Of a DNA stretch of 64,000 nucleotides, positions 51,905 through 64,000 are shown in pieces. Position 1 is the first letter of the stretch; each line of letters starts with the position of its first letter. The notes beneath the pieces are model-generated. The model was not told where the DNA came from and did not search any database. It saw only the letters and a program-made list of their open reading frames with translations. The stretch is taken from assembly GCA_013399875.1 (NCBI GenBank), contig VXAZ01010877.1, positions 310,001 through 374,000 on the forward strand, read 5' to 3'. The position numbers were made by a program, and so were the translations under genes. The stretch is from Gymnorhina tibicen. Taxonomy: Eukaryota > Chordata > Aves > Passeriformes > Artamidae.

Positions 51905-52257
51905 GACTGCACTTATGTATATAAGTATCTAAAGTGGGGTTGCCAAGAGAATGAATCCAGGTTCTTCTCAGTGGTGCCAAGCCATAGGACAAGAGGTAAA
52001 GGGCAGAGACTGATGCACAGGAAGTTCCACGGAAACATGAGGAAGAACTTCTTTACTGTGCAGGTGACAGAACACTGGAACAGACTGACCAGAGAGGCTG
52101 TGGAATCTCCCTCACTGGAGATAATCCAGAACCGTCTGGACACAATCCTGTGCCATGTGCTCTAGGATGACCCTGCTTGAGCAGGGAGGTTGGACCAGAT
52201 GACCCACTGGTCCCTTCCAACCTGACCCATCCTGTAGTCCTGTGATTCTGTGATTCA
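51905..52257 (+). mobile_element. CR1 LINE 3' fragment with open ORF2 C-terminus
   Basis: The plus-strand translation 51905-52165 reads '[20 protein letters not shown]', then '[20 protein letters not shown]' and '[20 protein letters not shown]', the C-terminal end of CR1 ORF2. It stops at the position typical of the family, without frameshift or premature stop. The 3' untranslated part follows ('ctgcttgagcagggaggttg', 'tcccttccaacctgacc') and ends in two 'tgtgattc' octamers. The copy is 5'-truncated, lacking the reverse transcriptase, and cannot move by itself. The open frame suggests a fairly young insertion. Confidence 0.93.
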
Positions 52258-54110
52258 CTGTGCCATGTCTGCAGACTGCTCAGTGGAGGGGATTTTATAC
52301 TGTACTAACTCCCAGACAATGTGCAGAGTTTGGGAGACTTCTCTTAGCACAACCCAGACTTCAAATATTTAACAGGATAAATTATTTTCAGAGCCTGGGA
52401 ACATTTTCTGGTGATGTTTAAGCAAGTATGGACAAGGATTTGACTATAAAACTCATACCAAGTGTGGAGAGAAGCAAGTCCTTTGGCAATGGACAGGAGC
52501 TCTCCTTGCAGACATCTTATCAAGTTCTACAGATATTGTAGCAAGGCCTTTACTGTTTGAAAACAACTTCACATAGTTCTTTAAATGCAAGTGTAATAGA
52601 AGTCTAAATTGTCTACCTGGATGCTTTCTATTTAAGGCACTGGTGTTAACAAATGGAGAGAATTCAGAGCTGCCTGTCTAGCTGAACATAACTGAGATTT
52701 GCAACTCCAAAATATGGAATGAATTACCTGTGTCAACAGACTTGTAAAGGTAGATTCTTCCATAAAAAAGAGAGTGTCCTTCAGCATGCATATTGATAAA
52801 AATTTATCCTCAAAATTACTCACAGATTAAAAAACTTGAAAAGTATGAAATTCCAAGCTGTTGAAAAATATTTTCAAATTTTTTTTATTTTTACGTTAGA
52901 ATAAACAAAATGACAAAAACCCCCAAGGTTGGAAGCTTACATGGGACAATAATTTCAATTTATACTTAGTCACTTGAGTCATTATGCAGATATTATTTTG
53001 CAGAATTATACATATACAACATTAATTTTATGTGCTCACCCAGTGTTTTGTGTGACAGAATACAGAAAAAACCACATTTTGTGTCTCTCTGCATATGTAC
53101 ATAATTTCTTATCTTGGAAGTGTTCTCAAAATTCAAATGAACAATCAGTAAGTATGATACTATTTCACATGTCTGAGACCTAGGGTCCAATATATAATCA
53201 TAACCAACCTGTGGGATTTATATTGACTAAATAAGATATTAATCAGGATAAAATCAGATCTGAAACCAAATTTTAAAAAAAATACCAAATCAGAAATATT
53301 GTTTGAAATATCAGTGTCAATTAATATACTCATGAATGTTCCTTCCATAATGCATCTTCATGTCCTTAACTGAAGGCAGAACTCATTGTGTCATGTATTT
53401 ATACATGTACAATTTATAGCTTCTAAACTGACATAGTGATTGATTCACATAGAACGTACATAACAAACATAATATAGTGCATATGCAGATACAAAATCAC
53501 TGAGTGTCCAGGCCAGAAGGAATAATTCACTATCTAAATTCATTTGAATTTTAACACTCCTATCAGAAAATGGTTTTTATTCTATTCTATGTAATGAAAT
53601 TTTTCTGTGTGGAAATCTGTGAAATCATTAATAGAAAAAAAATCATACAGGACAAGCATCTTATATTTACTACATAACTCTTCCAGTAAAGGGGGGTGAT
53701 TCAGAATTTTTTTACCATAAAAAGCAACTGTTGAGGAAATTCTATATCCAGGTCTCCAGAAATCACGACTAGAGTACAGAATTTTGGTTAGAATTGTTTA
53801 TTTTTCTATCAGCTTTTTTTCAGGTATTATACAGGTGTAATTGGAAGACCAAAGGATATATTCTGCCCTCATTTGTCACACCGTAACAGCACCTTGGCAA
53901 AATAACTGCAGTGCACCTATAAGAAGGCCCACAGAAACACCAACAGAAAATCCATGAAGTACAAATGTGTAGGATCTGCAGGAAGTATTTATGTAGGACT
54001 GAGTACATGTGTAACCAGGCCTCTGACACAGTCTGACAAAGTGCGAATAGCGACTGGATTTCAGTTTAGATTTTGTTTTGTTATCTTGATTCATACCCAG
54101 TCTCCTCCCT

Positions 54111-54169
54111 GTGAAATCAGTAGAACCATTGCAGATTCACACCACTATAATGGTGTGCAGAAGCCAGCC
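54111..54169. repeat. Possible relic of an old amniote repeat
   Basis: 'gaaatcagtagaaccattgc', 'agattcacaccactataatg' and 'gtgtgcagaagccagcc' follow in order. I associate this layout ('gtcagtgga..gcagatttacaccagtgtaa..gagcagaatc') with an old sauropsid interspersed repeat. Degenerate, with family not named. Confidence 0.3.
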
Positions 54170-57100
54170 ACCTTATTTTTTACTTATTTTGAAAAGAGCT
54201 CTGAATAACCGAGACACTATAAAGAAGGAAAATTATTATGTGAAATCTGGAGCACTACGTCTTCCATCAAACAGGCGGAAAGAACATCTACTATTTCACT
54301 TTGAAAATGCACCAGCAAGAGTTAGGTGAGGTGGGAATGATAGCACATAAACCAGATCACAACAGCTGCACTCCATGTCCACTGCAGTTCCACAGAAAGA
54401 AGGAGAATTAATTTTAATTGTATTTCAGTCACTGGCTTAGATGATCTGGCAGTAATGCAGGGACTTTGGTATAATTTTGTTTCTTGGCTGTGGTCCACTT
54501 TGCCTCGACATTAAAATAATGGAATGCAGCCATAATACCAGAAACACCCTGGAAGAGGCTTATGGTCTGTCCAGGAGACAGGATTCTATATGTCTGATTT
54601 TAGCTGGAAGTGCTATAGCAGCATGTGGAAATCTTGAAGTGTAAGTGAGAAAAGAAAAGTGTGATTAAACTGTAGGGAAAGCCTTCCTTCCTGACAGCCG
54701 TGCAAAGGTGCAAGGGACAGTCAATGATTTCCCATGGAATAGTGAGTGCACATATTAAGGTGTGTCAAACAGTCAAGACATAACGACCTTGTTTCAGGGA
54801 GCCATATTAAGCCGTGAGTTGTAAGGCAATTGTGAACTTTAATAAAATTTGATAGCAGATTAACACAAATATTTGAAGAATAAATTTTGTGACTTCACCA
54901 TGGGCAAAATACCGATCCAGGTCCCATTTCTACAGTGCAACAAATTTCTGTCAGTATCATTTTAAAATGTCATGTTCAACTAATTTTTTGAAGTCTAATG
55001 CTTTCTTTGTTCTGGTTTCAAATTTTTCATACTTTCCCTATGCTAAAGGTTAGTAAATTAGAAATATGTGTCATGCTAGTGGGGTCTCCAGAGTTTCTCT
55101 TCCTCTTCTCACCGCAGGGAAGTTTTGGTTTTATCCCTTTCTATCACTTTCAGCTTTAGCTATGACTCTACCTCAGTGATTTTGTAAATAACTTCACTGA
55201 GGAAATATGGCAAATGCCAGTGACTCAGATGTTAATGCTGCATTTCTTATCAGCTATTTTCTTGATGACAGACTGTGTTTCCAGAAACAAAGCTGGGTTT
55301 GGACAATAACTTTTCTCCATAATTATGGGAAACAGAATAGTCACTCCAGAGTTTTCTCTTTCAGCTTCCTTTTATAAGCCAGATTTTGACCTGTGGTAAC
55401 ATCATCAAACCTAAGCAAATCCTTCTGAAATGCCGCAGGTGTGATCATATGCCCGGATAAAAATTATCTGGTCAAGTTTGAGGCAAATGAAGCAAAGCAC
55501 TTCTGTCAATGCAAGGGTTCAAACTGACGTGATCTTACATTAGAATTTTTTTTCTGTTTTCTCTCTTTTCACTTGCCAAAGCTTCAAAAAGGTTTGGCCT
55601 GAAACCTGCAAATCAGTTTAATTTTTGCTGGACAAAAGTATTGAAGTCAAAAGAGTTGTGCCAGAGGGCCAGCCTGAAGAAAAGGGGACGCTGGGAGCCA
55701 CATGAGAGAGCAGTAGGCTGTCTAGCAAGGTGTGTCCTGGGAGTAACAGAACGCAGCTCTTGTTCCACCAGATTTGGAAGCTCTATGAGAGGAGCAGAAC
55801 AAGAAAATACCTCTTAATGTAGCTTTTTGTTGTGCAAGGGGGATCTCCTTTTGGAATTATTATCATGGGACTATTCACACATATATTTCAAAGCTTCTGC
55901 ATGCAAAGAACATTGAGCAAAGGGATATTAGCACACCTGAGAGTCAAACAGAAAGAAAAAAAAACCATTAAGGTACTTTTTAGACACCTCATCACCCCTT
56001 GCAAATTCTCTTACTCCTGCATATTTCATTTGAGTGCATGTGAAATTTCACAGCTGAACTTTGCACAAGTATAGTAGTGGAAGAGGGTTGGACTACTTTG
56101 GAACCTTAATCACTAAAGCAGTGTCTACTGTTCATCACTGTTGCTTTTAAGATGAAGTTATATTTTTCAGAGTAATTCTTATGGTCTGTGATATATTGTG
56201 TTTTATGATATTGTCTGAAATTACTTTTGTTCAGGCCCGTGCTCCTGGTGAATGTGAAACCAGGAAACTAAGCTTGAAGGTTGCTTTTGTTCTTCACCCT
56301 TCTTAGATCTGGGAAGTCTCTTTTTTCACTTTAAGTAGCATACTGGGATTCCCTTAGCTAGAGATTTTGCCTCTGGGCCTTATCAGGAAGTAGATATGTC
56401 TCAGGGAGCAGGCTTTGGTTCCTACACCGTAATCAGCTGAACACCCTCTGAACAAATGTCCTTTCATGGATAGTAATCTTCATTCCAGATTTTGGAAACC
56501 AGTCACCAAGGAAAGAAGGAATTTATTTTCATTTCCAGTACTGTACATGTGGGTGTGTATATTAAAAGAACTAAACCAACATTTGTCCTCCATGTTAATA
56601 TCCTTCCTCTGTGCCTGAAGGATATTAGTTGTCATGGTTTAATGACCTTCTCTAATGTAAAAAAAAAACCTAAGTAAAATTTATTTTTCACCAGTTTTGT
56701 ATTTAAGCTTTTTAGTGCTTGGTTTCCTAAAGAGTAGTTAATGATAGAAAGTTCCTACCTCAAAAATCTTCCAAATCAAGTAAATTGCCTTATGCTATAA
56801 TTTGCATAACTTTTGAACAAGATAGTCACTGTATTCCAGGTAGTCTATATGTCCTGTTAGGGATCAAACATTTATTTCAATCAAATAAATCTCTGTTTTC
56901 CCCCACTAAGCAGTGTTATATGTCTGTGCCGAGTTTGAGATTAAAAGATCAAGAACTACGAAAACAATTAAGCATTTGTTCTACCATATCCCGTCTTGAA
57001 AAAGAAGAGCTTCTCTGTGAAAGAAAAACAACAAACTCATAGTTCTTTTTGAGATAGGATGCAGTGATCTGATACAGATAAGATGCACTCCTTTTGCCCT

Positions 57101-60050
57101 ACTCAAATGTTAAGCTATCTAATGCAAATATTATTTTCCAGCAACTGAAATCATTCATTTACCCACACCTCTAGGAAACTCTGAATGCAAATCTCTTTCA
57201 CATACTGAAGTAGCTTTCACTAGCTTATTTTCATGAGACACTAATGGCTTTGTATTGTGACTGTTGTTTTCTCCCTAAGATTGTGAAAGTTTTCAAGGGT
57301 TGAATGAAAATAAAGAGTACTTAGTGGCCTATTATTTCATTTCTACACATTTTCTATCACATTTATATTAAATGCCTGTGTTATAAATTTTACAGTTGAA
57401 TTTTTCTCTTCAATAAAGTTTACAAATACTTTTAATATATGTATTTTGGATATTATATGTTATGTTATTGTTTGGGTGCAGTTTACCTGTAAAGTCACTC
57501 TCTGTCTTATACCTGCTATGTAATTTATTCCAAGTATTTTCTGGTTCTCTTTCATGTTGTTTATTTTACTGTTAACTTTTAAAGAGATTTAATATAAAAT
57601 ATATGCCCTTTACTCTTTGCTTTTCTTTATAAAAATTAGCAATGACTTAAAGCCTTAAAGCAAACAGTAGTAGCTCTGCCGTATGATAGAGAAACCAGGG
57701 AACAAGAACCACTTCACAAACATAAGGCAAACAAGCCATCCTTAAACTCCCTCCTATTGATCATACAGAGCAGCCTCAAATTGATTGAAGGGATTCAGCC
57801 AAAATAGGAAGTTCTTGTGGTGAGACGGCTGATATGGTCAGGCTGGAAAACCTCTCAACTGCTTCCTGTGGTCACAAAAATTCCAGGGCCTTGCCGAACC
57901 AGAGGACACTCTGAATAAAGGATTTCTTAGAATTTGCTCTGCCGTAGTCAGGGGCTCTGCAAACTGCATGTGACTCAGTACTGGATGATTTCAGCTCCTT
58001 GAGCAAACTAAGATAAAGTAGAAAAATGTTTCCCTGCTTACCCTGGAAAGATTCCCATGAATAAGAGGTACCAGAGTCAAGGGAAGTTTTCTGTGTAGCT
58101 TTGCAGACATTTTGGTGGTATAAGGCAGCCTTCAGCTTCAACTGGCATCAGCATAAGAAAAAAGAACTCTACTGACACCTGTTACTGCATATTCTTAATG
58201 AAGATATGTCAGCACTGTGAGTTTGGTAGCTACAATCGCATTCACCATGAAAAGCCTTCTGCAAAAAGGGTACAAGATGTAACTTGCAAGTTATCAGACA
58301 CTGCCTCAAAGCTCTGCACACCCTCAAGTTTTCCATTCTTGGTAGCAGGCACAGAGGAAAAGAGGATGATCTTCACTTGCTGCTGTACTGACAAGTTTTT
58401 GCTGGAAAACTGATTTGCTTTAGAGGACCTGAAACATAGTGCATTCATCTCTGCACCTTGCCTCACAGGCATTAGGCTCTGCTCTAAACAAATGTGCAGA
58501 GCAGGTAAAGGTAACATTATCCTCTCGTCCATGCAGGGGAGGAACTAAGCTGTGAATATACTTCCCTGGAGCCAGTCTGCAGAGCTGGAACAAGCTGGCC
58601 TCAGGCCTTCCAGGGCAGGACTGTATCAGTGCTTCAGTTCTGTTTCAGTGCTCAATCTCACATCTATCTTAGTGGATCCCAGGTTTGGGGACCTCTCTGG
58701 AAAACTTTTCCTTCATAAATCTAGAACACTGATATATCTTCCCCTTTTTCCAGTTTCTTACTGTCCCACCTTTAGTGATCCTATACCAATTGCATACAGG
58801 TCCTTTTTGCCTAGTGTTATTATTTTGTTTTCATTTGCGTGCTCAGTGTGTAAAATAGAAAATAAGAAGTATTTAAATATAGCATTTAGTGTGACAAAAT
58901 AAGATGCAGGTATATTTAAATATTTTAGGCATCTAGCTCTGATGAGGGGGAGATTAGCTAATTTTTTTTGAAGTCAGATGCTTACCTGTGCTCTGATAAA
59001 AGTCAGTGGAGTACATGCACAAATCCTTCAGAGGTGATCTATTCCACGTAAAACAACAGCTTACGCTAATCACATCAGCTCTACTGGTAAATAAAAGAGA
59101 ATGCCAAGGTGCTGGCTTTCTGCCAAGAGCTACACTCCTTCAGGCAGATAGAAATTGAAAAAATCTAGATGGACAAGTCTAGCACAGAGCCAGAGAGAGA
59201 CAGATAGTAATTAAACATTGCAAAATCACAGTTTCAGTGATCAACCTTCTCCCTGACCCTCTTTCATTTAGCAATGTAGATACACTCAGTGGGTTTGTAG
59301 TTTGTGTTCCTAGGGTTCATTTCATGGCTCTGAGAGACATGGTTTTGCCTCTTTCACCCATATGTTCACAGGAAAAAAGGGAGCCAATTGCCTGAAAATC
59401 TGAATTTAGATGTTCTGAATTACCTCTTGCAGAATGTTTATTTTTGGTCAGTGTAAACTCCATGAGTTCCTAAAGTTTCTTTCTACAGTTTCAGACATGC
59501 CCTATTACCTCTATTACTTGTTCCTGCTCATAGAAGAAGTCTTACCATTTGAAGAGATAATCAATCTAAGTGCTACTTCTAGGAGCCTCACTCTCTGCTG
59601 ATCATGGTTCTTAGTTCAGTGATTTCAGTTCTGTCCTTGAATCCTGTAGGCATGGCATCACTATGTTCAACACCGCAATTTGTAAATCCCTGTTTGTTTC
59701 TGGGCTTAAATACATACATGCACATTTAAATATGAGCTGTTTCTTTTTTATTATTATTAATTTTTCTTCCATTTGTGACAGCTTCCAGAGGTTTGAACCT
59801 TTAAAACTCTTGATAGTCTCTTATGAACCAGCTTTCAATTGCTCTCGTCTACTTGTAAATATTGTGGCCATCATTTTTTTTTTGTCCAAGTAAGGCAATA
59901 AATGTGTGAAACATGCACAATCAGATTGTTCACAGGGGAAAAGGTGTCTGGTTTTTGACAGTGGTGATTGATTTCTTTCCAGATCCAGTCTTGTTATAAT
60001 TATTTGTTACCAGATACAGTATTTAAAGAGAATTTTATGAGTATAGTTTT

Positions 60051-60097
60051 TGGCCTTAATCCTGGCTTTGTGGCCCTAATCCTGGCTCTGTGGCCCT
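60051..60097 (+). repeat. Tandem repeat, 20-bp unit, 2.3 copies
   Basis: 'tggccttaatcctggctttg' (60051-60070) is followed directly by 'tggccctaatcctggctctg' (60071-60090) and a further 'tggccct'. The two full units differ at two positions. It is a local slippage duplication with no known role. Confidence 0.9.
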
Positions 60098-62018
60098 TGC
60101 AATACAGAAAGGATGTAATAAGACTTTGTAATGCAGCCTTTGAAGGTATGTTCCAAAGTCAGTTCAGCCTTTATAGGGGAAATTGTGTTCAGAAAGAATG
60201 TCAACCAGCTCTGAGCTAGTTCAATTTGAACAATTTAATTTTGAAATGGAGCCTTCTGGGCTACTGTTTTTTCCAGGTTATTGATCTCATGAGCTACTAA
60301 TCTTCCATCTGGAAACAGAGAGAATCCAGGAAAGGCAAGTGGAAGAGTTCCAAAGAAGGTTTGTGAAAACATTGCTTGGAGGATGTTAGAAACTACAGGA
60401 ACTTGGTGTGATTGCCATGACACAGCAGGTGCAGTGACTTTAAGGAATAAAAGATTACAAGATCTCTAGGTTTTTTTGTGAGAGCATCCCCTGAAGGATG
60501 ATATGAGGCAATTTGCCCAGAGGGAAATGAGTGGCCATGCTTGCTCAGCCTCCTCTTCCTGCAATAATTTTTGAAAAGGGTGTGGTTTGCTGGAAGGCTG
60601 AATTGATGCTGATGAAGCAAATGAACTGGGTGAAAAATATCTACTCCAGCTACAAAATAAGAATCAATTACAGCAGAGTTTGCCCTCTCCATAATGTACC
60701 TACTGCACAAGTGATTCATCCTGAACCACAGTGCAGTCATTCAGAGGGAATACCAAGGTCTCACTTCCAAATTATTACTCAGAATTGAGTAGGAGGAAGT
60801 CCCTGTTTAGTAGTGTGATGGATTATAGAACCCCATCTCAGAACTCCTTGGCAGGATGGAAACACTTTCTCTTGGACCTAAGTTGAGTCTGAAATGTTTA
60901 ATGAGTTTAGTCATATCATGAAGTGAAGTAAATAAGGATGAGAAACAGATCATTTGGGTGAGGTCCAAAATACAGCATGCCTAAATCTGGGCTTCCCCAT
61001 CGTCACGCAGAGCGTGATAGAGTTTGCCCTAAGCAAAGTTATTTTTTTAAACATCTTTAAAAAGCCAAGCTTTCAACAAGGGTAATTAGTGGGGATTGGC
61101 TGTAGCCTATTTTTGCTCTTCTGCAGGAAAGAAACTTTTTACTTGTTTGCTTGGGGTTTCTTGGTTTGGAGTTTCTGTTTGATTTCCTTCTTTTGCAGCA
61201 TCAAAGAAACCCCAGTTTTACAGAATGATGGCGAAGCCTGAAGGACAACCATGGTTTGACACCAATACTCCATCTGATTACTGCTAGAACAACAGAATCC
61301 AATATTTGTACTTCTAGAAAAGGTATATAATAAAATATATTGTTAGGTGTTTATCTGGAATTAGGTTGCACTCAGTAGTAGGTGATTACTCCTCTACTGT
61401 GCTTTAGGAAATCTGACAAAAATCTTCTACGCCCTTCCTTTCTCTCACTAACTGAAAGCTTTGCTTTCTGCACTTCACCTTCCCCACCTATGAAATGGGG
61501 GAATCTGAAGGACTACAATGAGTTGCAAATATTCCTACCACCTTGAGAGAAGCATAAAAGCACAGCTGAAATACTGAATAACATGTAATGACACAGCCAA
61601 ATAGGATTGCTGCTGAATTATACAAACCAGGATGTCTTACTGCAGTCGCATGAGCCTCATACATTTCTAGAATCAGAGAGCTGATTATATGAATTACAGA
61701 GAAAATCTAAACCCCCCTCCCTCCAAAGAAGCAAACACAAGTTGCTTTTAATGGTAGTGAACTGTCTGGAAAATGAGATTTGAGTAGAATTAATTATGTA
61801 GACTGAATGGGAATAATAATTGTAGAGAAAAAATCCCAGTCAGAGGACTCTCATCTCATGAGCTAAGAAACCACACACAGGTAAGTCACTGAGGAGATTC
61901 CAGTATAACCTGGACGAAAAACATTCTGGTTTTAGTTAATCTGTGGAACTTTCTATATGTAAGGCAGAATTTTTGGATTTCACATCTGTAATCTGCAAGG
62001 GAAACCACATTTATCTAA

Positions 62019-63110
62019 TAGAATCATCACAGAATTGTGTGGATTGTAAGGCACCTTAAAGATCATGTAGTTCTAAACTTCCTGCCATAAGTGGACACCT
62101 TTCACTAGACCAGGTTGCTCAGGGCCCCATCCAACCTGGCTTTGAACACTTACAAGTGCAGGGCATCCACAGCTTCTCTGGGTGACTTGTTGCAATGCCT
62201 CACCACCCTCACAGAAAATAATTTCTTCCTTGTATCTGATCTAAGCCCACTCTCTTTCAGTTTGAATGCATTTTTCCATGTCCTGTCACTACATGCCTGT
62301 AAATATTCTCNAAGTGCAGGGCATCCACAGCTTCTCTGGGTGACTTGTTGCAATGCCTCACCACCCTCACAGAAAATAATTTCTTCCTTGTATCTGATCT
62401 AAGCCCACTCTCTTTCAGTTTGAATGCATTTTTCCATGTCCTGTCACTACATGCCTGTAAATATTCTCTATCCATCTTTTCTGTAGGCTGCCTTCAGGAA
62501 CTGGAAGGCTGCAATTCATGTCACGCCAGAGCCGCCTCTTTTCCAAACTGAACAATCCCAATTCTCTCAGCCTTTCCTCATACGAGAGGTGCTCCGTACT
62601 CTCTCCAACAGGTCCATGTCCTTCCTGTGCTGGGGACCCCAGAGCTGGATGCAGTGTTCCAGGTGGGGTCTCACCAGAGCAGAGCAGAGGGGCTGAATCC
62701 CCTCCCTGGCCCTGCTGGCCACCCTGCTTTGGAAGCAGCCCAGGACACATTTGGCTTTCCAGGCTGCAAGTGCACATTGCTGGATTGTGTCCAGTCTCTC
62801 ATCCACCAGCACCCCCAAGTTTTTATTGGAAGAACTGTTCATTCCCCAGCTTGTATTGACAGTGGAGATTGTCCCAGCCCAAGTGCAGAACCTTGCACTT
62901 GGTCTCGTTAAACCTCATGACATTCCCAGGTTTCTCAAGATTGTCCAGGTCCCTCTGGATGTAATCCCATCCTTCAGCTGTGTCATCTGCACCACTCAGC
63001 TTGGTGTCACCTACAAATTTGCTGAGGATGCCCTCGATCCCTTTGTCTATGTCATTTCTGAAGATATAAAATAGAAGTGGTCCCTGAAGGACACCACCAT
63101 CTAATTTCCT
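62019..63110 (-). mobile_element. CR1 LINE, ORF2 C-terminal half and 3' end, decayed
   Basis: The longest mobile element in the window. The 3' terminus is at the left ('atagaatcatcacagaattg'). Read on the minus strand from the right, it has a reverse-transcriptase block 'GPLLFYIFRNDIDKG' and a catalytic-motif region 'FVGDTKLSG', where the family has FADDTKL. It continues with 'KNLGVLVDERLD', 'AWKAKCVLGC', 'ALVRPHLEHCIQLWGPQHRK', 'SYEERLRELGLFSLEKRR' and the basic C-terminal block. These lie in at least three frames, and one short stretch before SYEERLRE appears deleted, so it is not functional. It is 5'-truncated near 63110. A 157-bp internal stretch occurs twice around an N (see separate entry). 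Removing one copy restores the continuous CR1 order. Confidence 0.93.
62154..62468. repeat. 157-bp perfect direct repeat around a single N (likely assembly artefact)
   Basis: Bases 62154-62310 and 62312-62468 are identical over their full 157 bp and are separated only by an ambiguous N at 62311, the only N in the window. Both copies start 'aagtgcagggcatccac' and end 'cctgtaaatattctc'. They lie in a decayed CR1, where a genuine old tandem duplication would have diverged. The join outside the copies gives the normal CR1 order with just one. The simplest reading is two contig ends that overlap but were placed side by side with a token gap. Confidence 0.9.
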
Positions 63111-64000
63111 GAAGGGAAATGTAAGTCTGATTTTGGAGTCCGTGCTCAAGAAACTGGTCCTTCATGCTTTAGGACTCTTTATGTTTAATATTTGTGTCTT
63201 CTTTGGTAAATTTATACCCGCTTTTGTGCACCTCTGCAATAGCTGCTGTCTTGGAAGGTGTGAGCAGCACAGCTCCTGTACCTATGTCCATGAGGAATCC
63301 TCAGATTAATCCTCAAACTAATAATTTTTTTACCTAAAGCCCTGGAGGGCTCAGTTTGATAGACTTCACATCAGCAAATAAACCTCATGATATCTGAACA
63401 AAGAGCTCCTCTGTGTTTGACTTTACCCTGAACATGCTAGCCCAAGTGCTAATGTTCTCATGGCACTGCACAGAAGAGTAGAATGTGTTTTCTTTCCTTT
63501 TTTCTTAATTTTTCAGAGAGAAAAAAAATAATTCCCTGGTTTTCCCTATCAGGTTGGAAAAATGTACCTGTAGTTGGAAGTCCAGGCTTGTGAGAGACTT
63601 GTAGCTGCACAATCATCGTTCTGAGCACAGCTGGCCATCCACCTCTCTTTATACAACAGGTTTCTCCATTCCTGACCTTCTACAAATAATCACATCAAGT
63701 GCGTCTTCTTGACAGTAAGGGGCAGAGAAAAAGAAAGGTGCAGAAAAACAATTTTTAGCCTTCTTTGTGATGGTGTCTTACGTGCAGAGAAACCTTTTTG
63801 TCTTGTCACTGTACAAGCCTATTTCATGTTCTCCAATCCTTTCTGTGATATCACAATGCCTTCCCCAAATGAACCCTTTTTCTCCCTTCCTTCTCAGTAA
63901 ACGTGTTGCAGGAGATTGATGAAAAGCTAACATAAATCTAAACTATGAAGACAATTTCTCTAAGTCCTTCCTGGACTCAAGAGGGAAAAAAAAAGAAAGG
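63111..64000. other. Gene-free non-coding stretch
   Basis: No gene recognised up to the end of the window. A-rich runs occur near 63520 and 63985. A 63-codon plus-strand frame at 63709-63900 resembles nothing known. Confidence 0.55.

Larger units (their letters stand above)
52258..62018. other. Gene-free non-coding stretch
   Basis: Nearly 10 kb without a recognised gene. Minor items are an old-motif-like segment at 54111-54169, a 20-bp tandem duplication at 60051-60097 and 'aaagtcagtggagtacatgc' (about 59000), which may be another old-motif relic. Frames of 115-116 codons (58552-58902 plus, 60393-60740 minus) and a minus-strand frame at 57872-58141 resemble no family I know. Confidence 0.6.

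Noticed and set aside
57872..58141. 89-codon minus-strand frame with some complex sequence
   Set aside because: Considered as a transposon or exon fragment, but I recognise no family and see no boundaries.
62115..62859. Several plus-strand frames over the CR1 copy
   Set aside because: Antisense shadows of CR1 ORF2. One also crosses the N and the duplicated segment.
1..64000. tRNA, rRNA, snRNA, CRISPR, IS elements, toxin or intact viral genes
   Set aside because: Looked for on both strands by characteristic motifs and found none. A covariance-model search was not possible.

Overview
The window looks like a 64 kb non-coding piece of a bird nuclear chromosome. The main evidence is the interspersed repeats. 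At least seven fragments of the CR1 LINE family carry the avian/reptilian hallmarks: a 3' end of the type 'gatctttaaggtcccttcc' followed by short tandem 'tgtgattc' units, and a reverse-transcriptase/C-terminal block related to the ADDTKL motif. The background is AT-rich and CpG-poor, and repeat density is low. No open reading frame exceeds 141 codons. Apart from decayed CR1 ORF2 pieces, no frame resembles a protein I can recognise, and I could assemble no convincing exon chain. I read the window as intergenic or deep-intronic sequence and see no prokaryotic features such as operons, CRISPR arrays or IS elements.

Layout. 1-8.8 kb is plain non-coding sequence with a G-quadruplex-type G-tract at 491-517. 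8.82-9.24 kb holds a minus-strand CR1. 9.3-17.7 kb is non-coding, with two long purine/pyrimidine microsatellites (12281-12405, 15750-15802). 17.7-19.1 kb holds two opposed CR1 pieces. 19.1-31.5 kb is non-coding, with an (AT)n tract at 23.1 kb, several short relics of what appears to be an old amniote repeat, and a stem-loop at 31.3 kb. 31.56-32.36 kb is CpG-richer and looks like a minus-strand retroviral-type LTR with a TATA-like box and an internal (GA)n. 32.4-46.8 kb is non-coding, with a (GAAA)n tract at 38.1 kb and a CR1 tail at 39.2 kb. 46.8 kb has a CR1 tail. 48.57-48.86 kb is the best enhancer-like block: a perfect inverted repeat, an octamer, TAAT sites and two E-boxes. 51.9-52.26 kb is a plus-strand CR1 with an open ORF2 C-terminus. 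52.3-62.0 kb is non-coding. 62.02-63.11 kb is the longest CR1 (minus strand), interrupted by a 157-bp perfect direct repeat around a single N, which is probably an assembly artefact.

No genes work together here. The items most worth following up are the duplication around the N (sequence quality), the 48.6 kb block (possible conserved regulatory element), the dispersed old palindromic motif, the candidate LTR and the 31.3 kb stem-loop. I found no convincing new biological system. Repeat assignments come from recognising family sequence by eye, and all boundaries are approximate.
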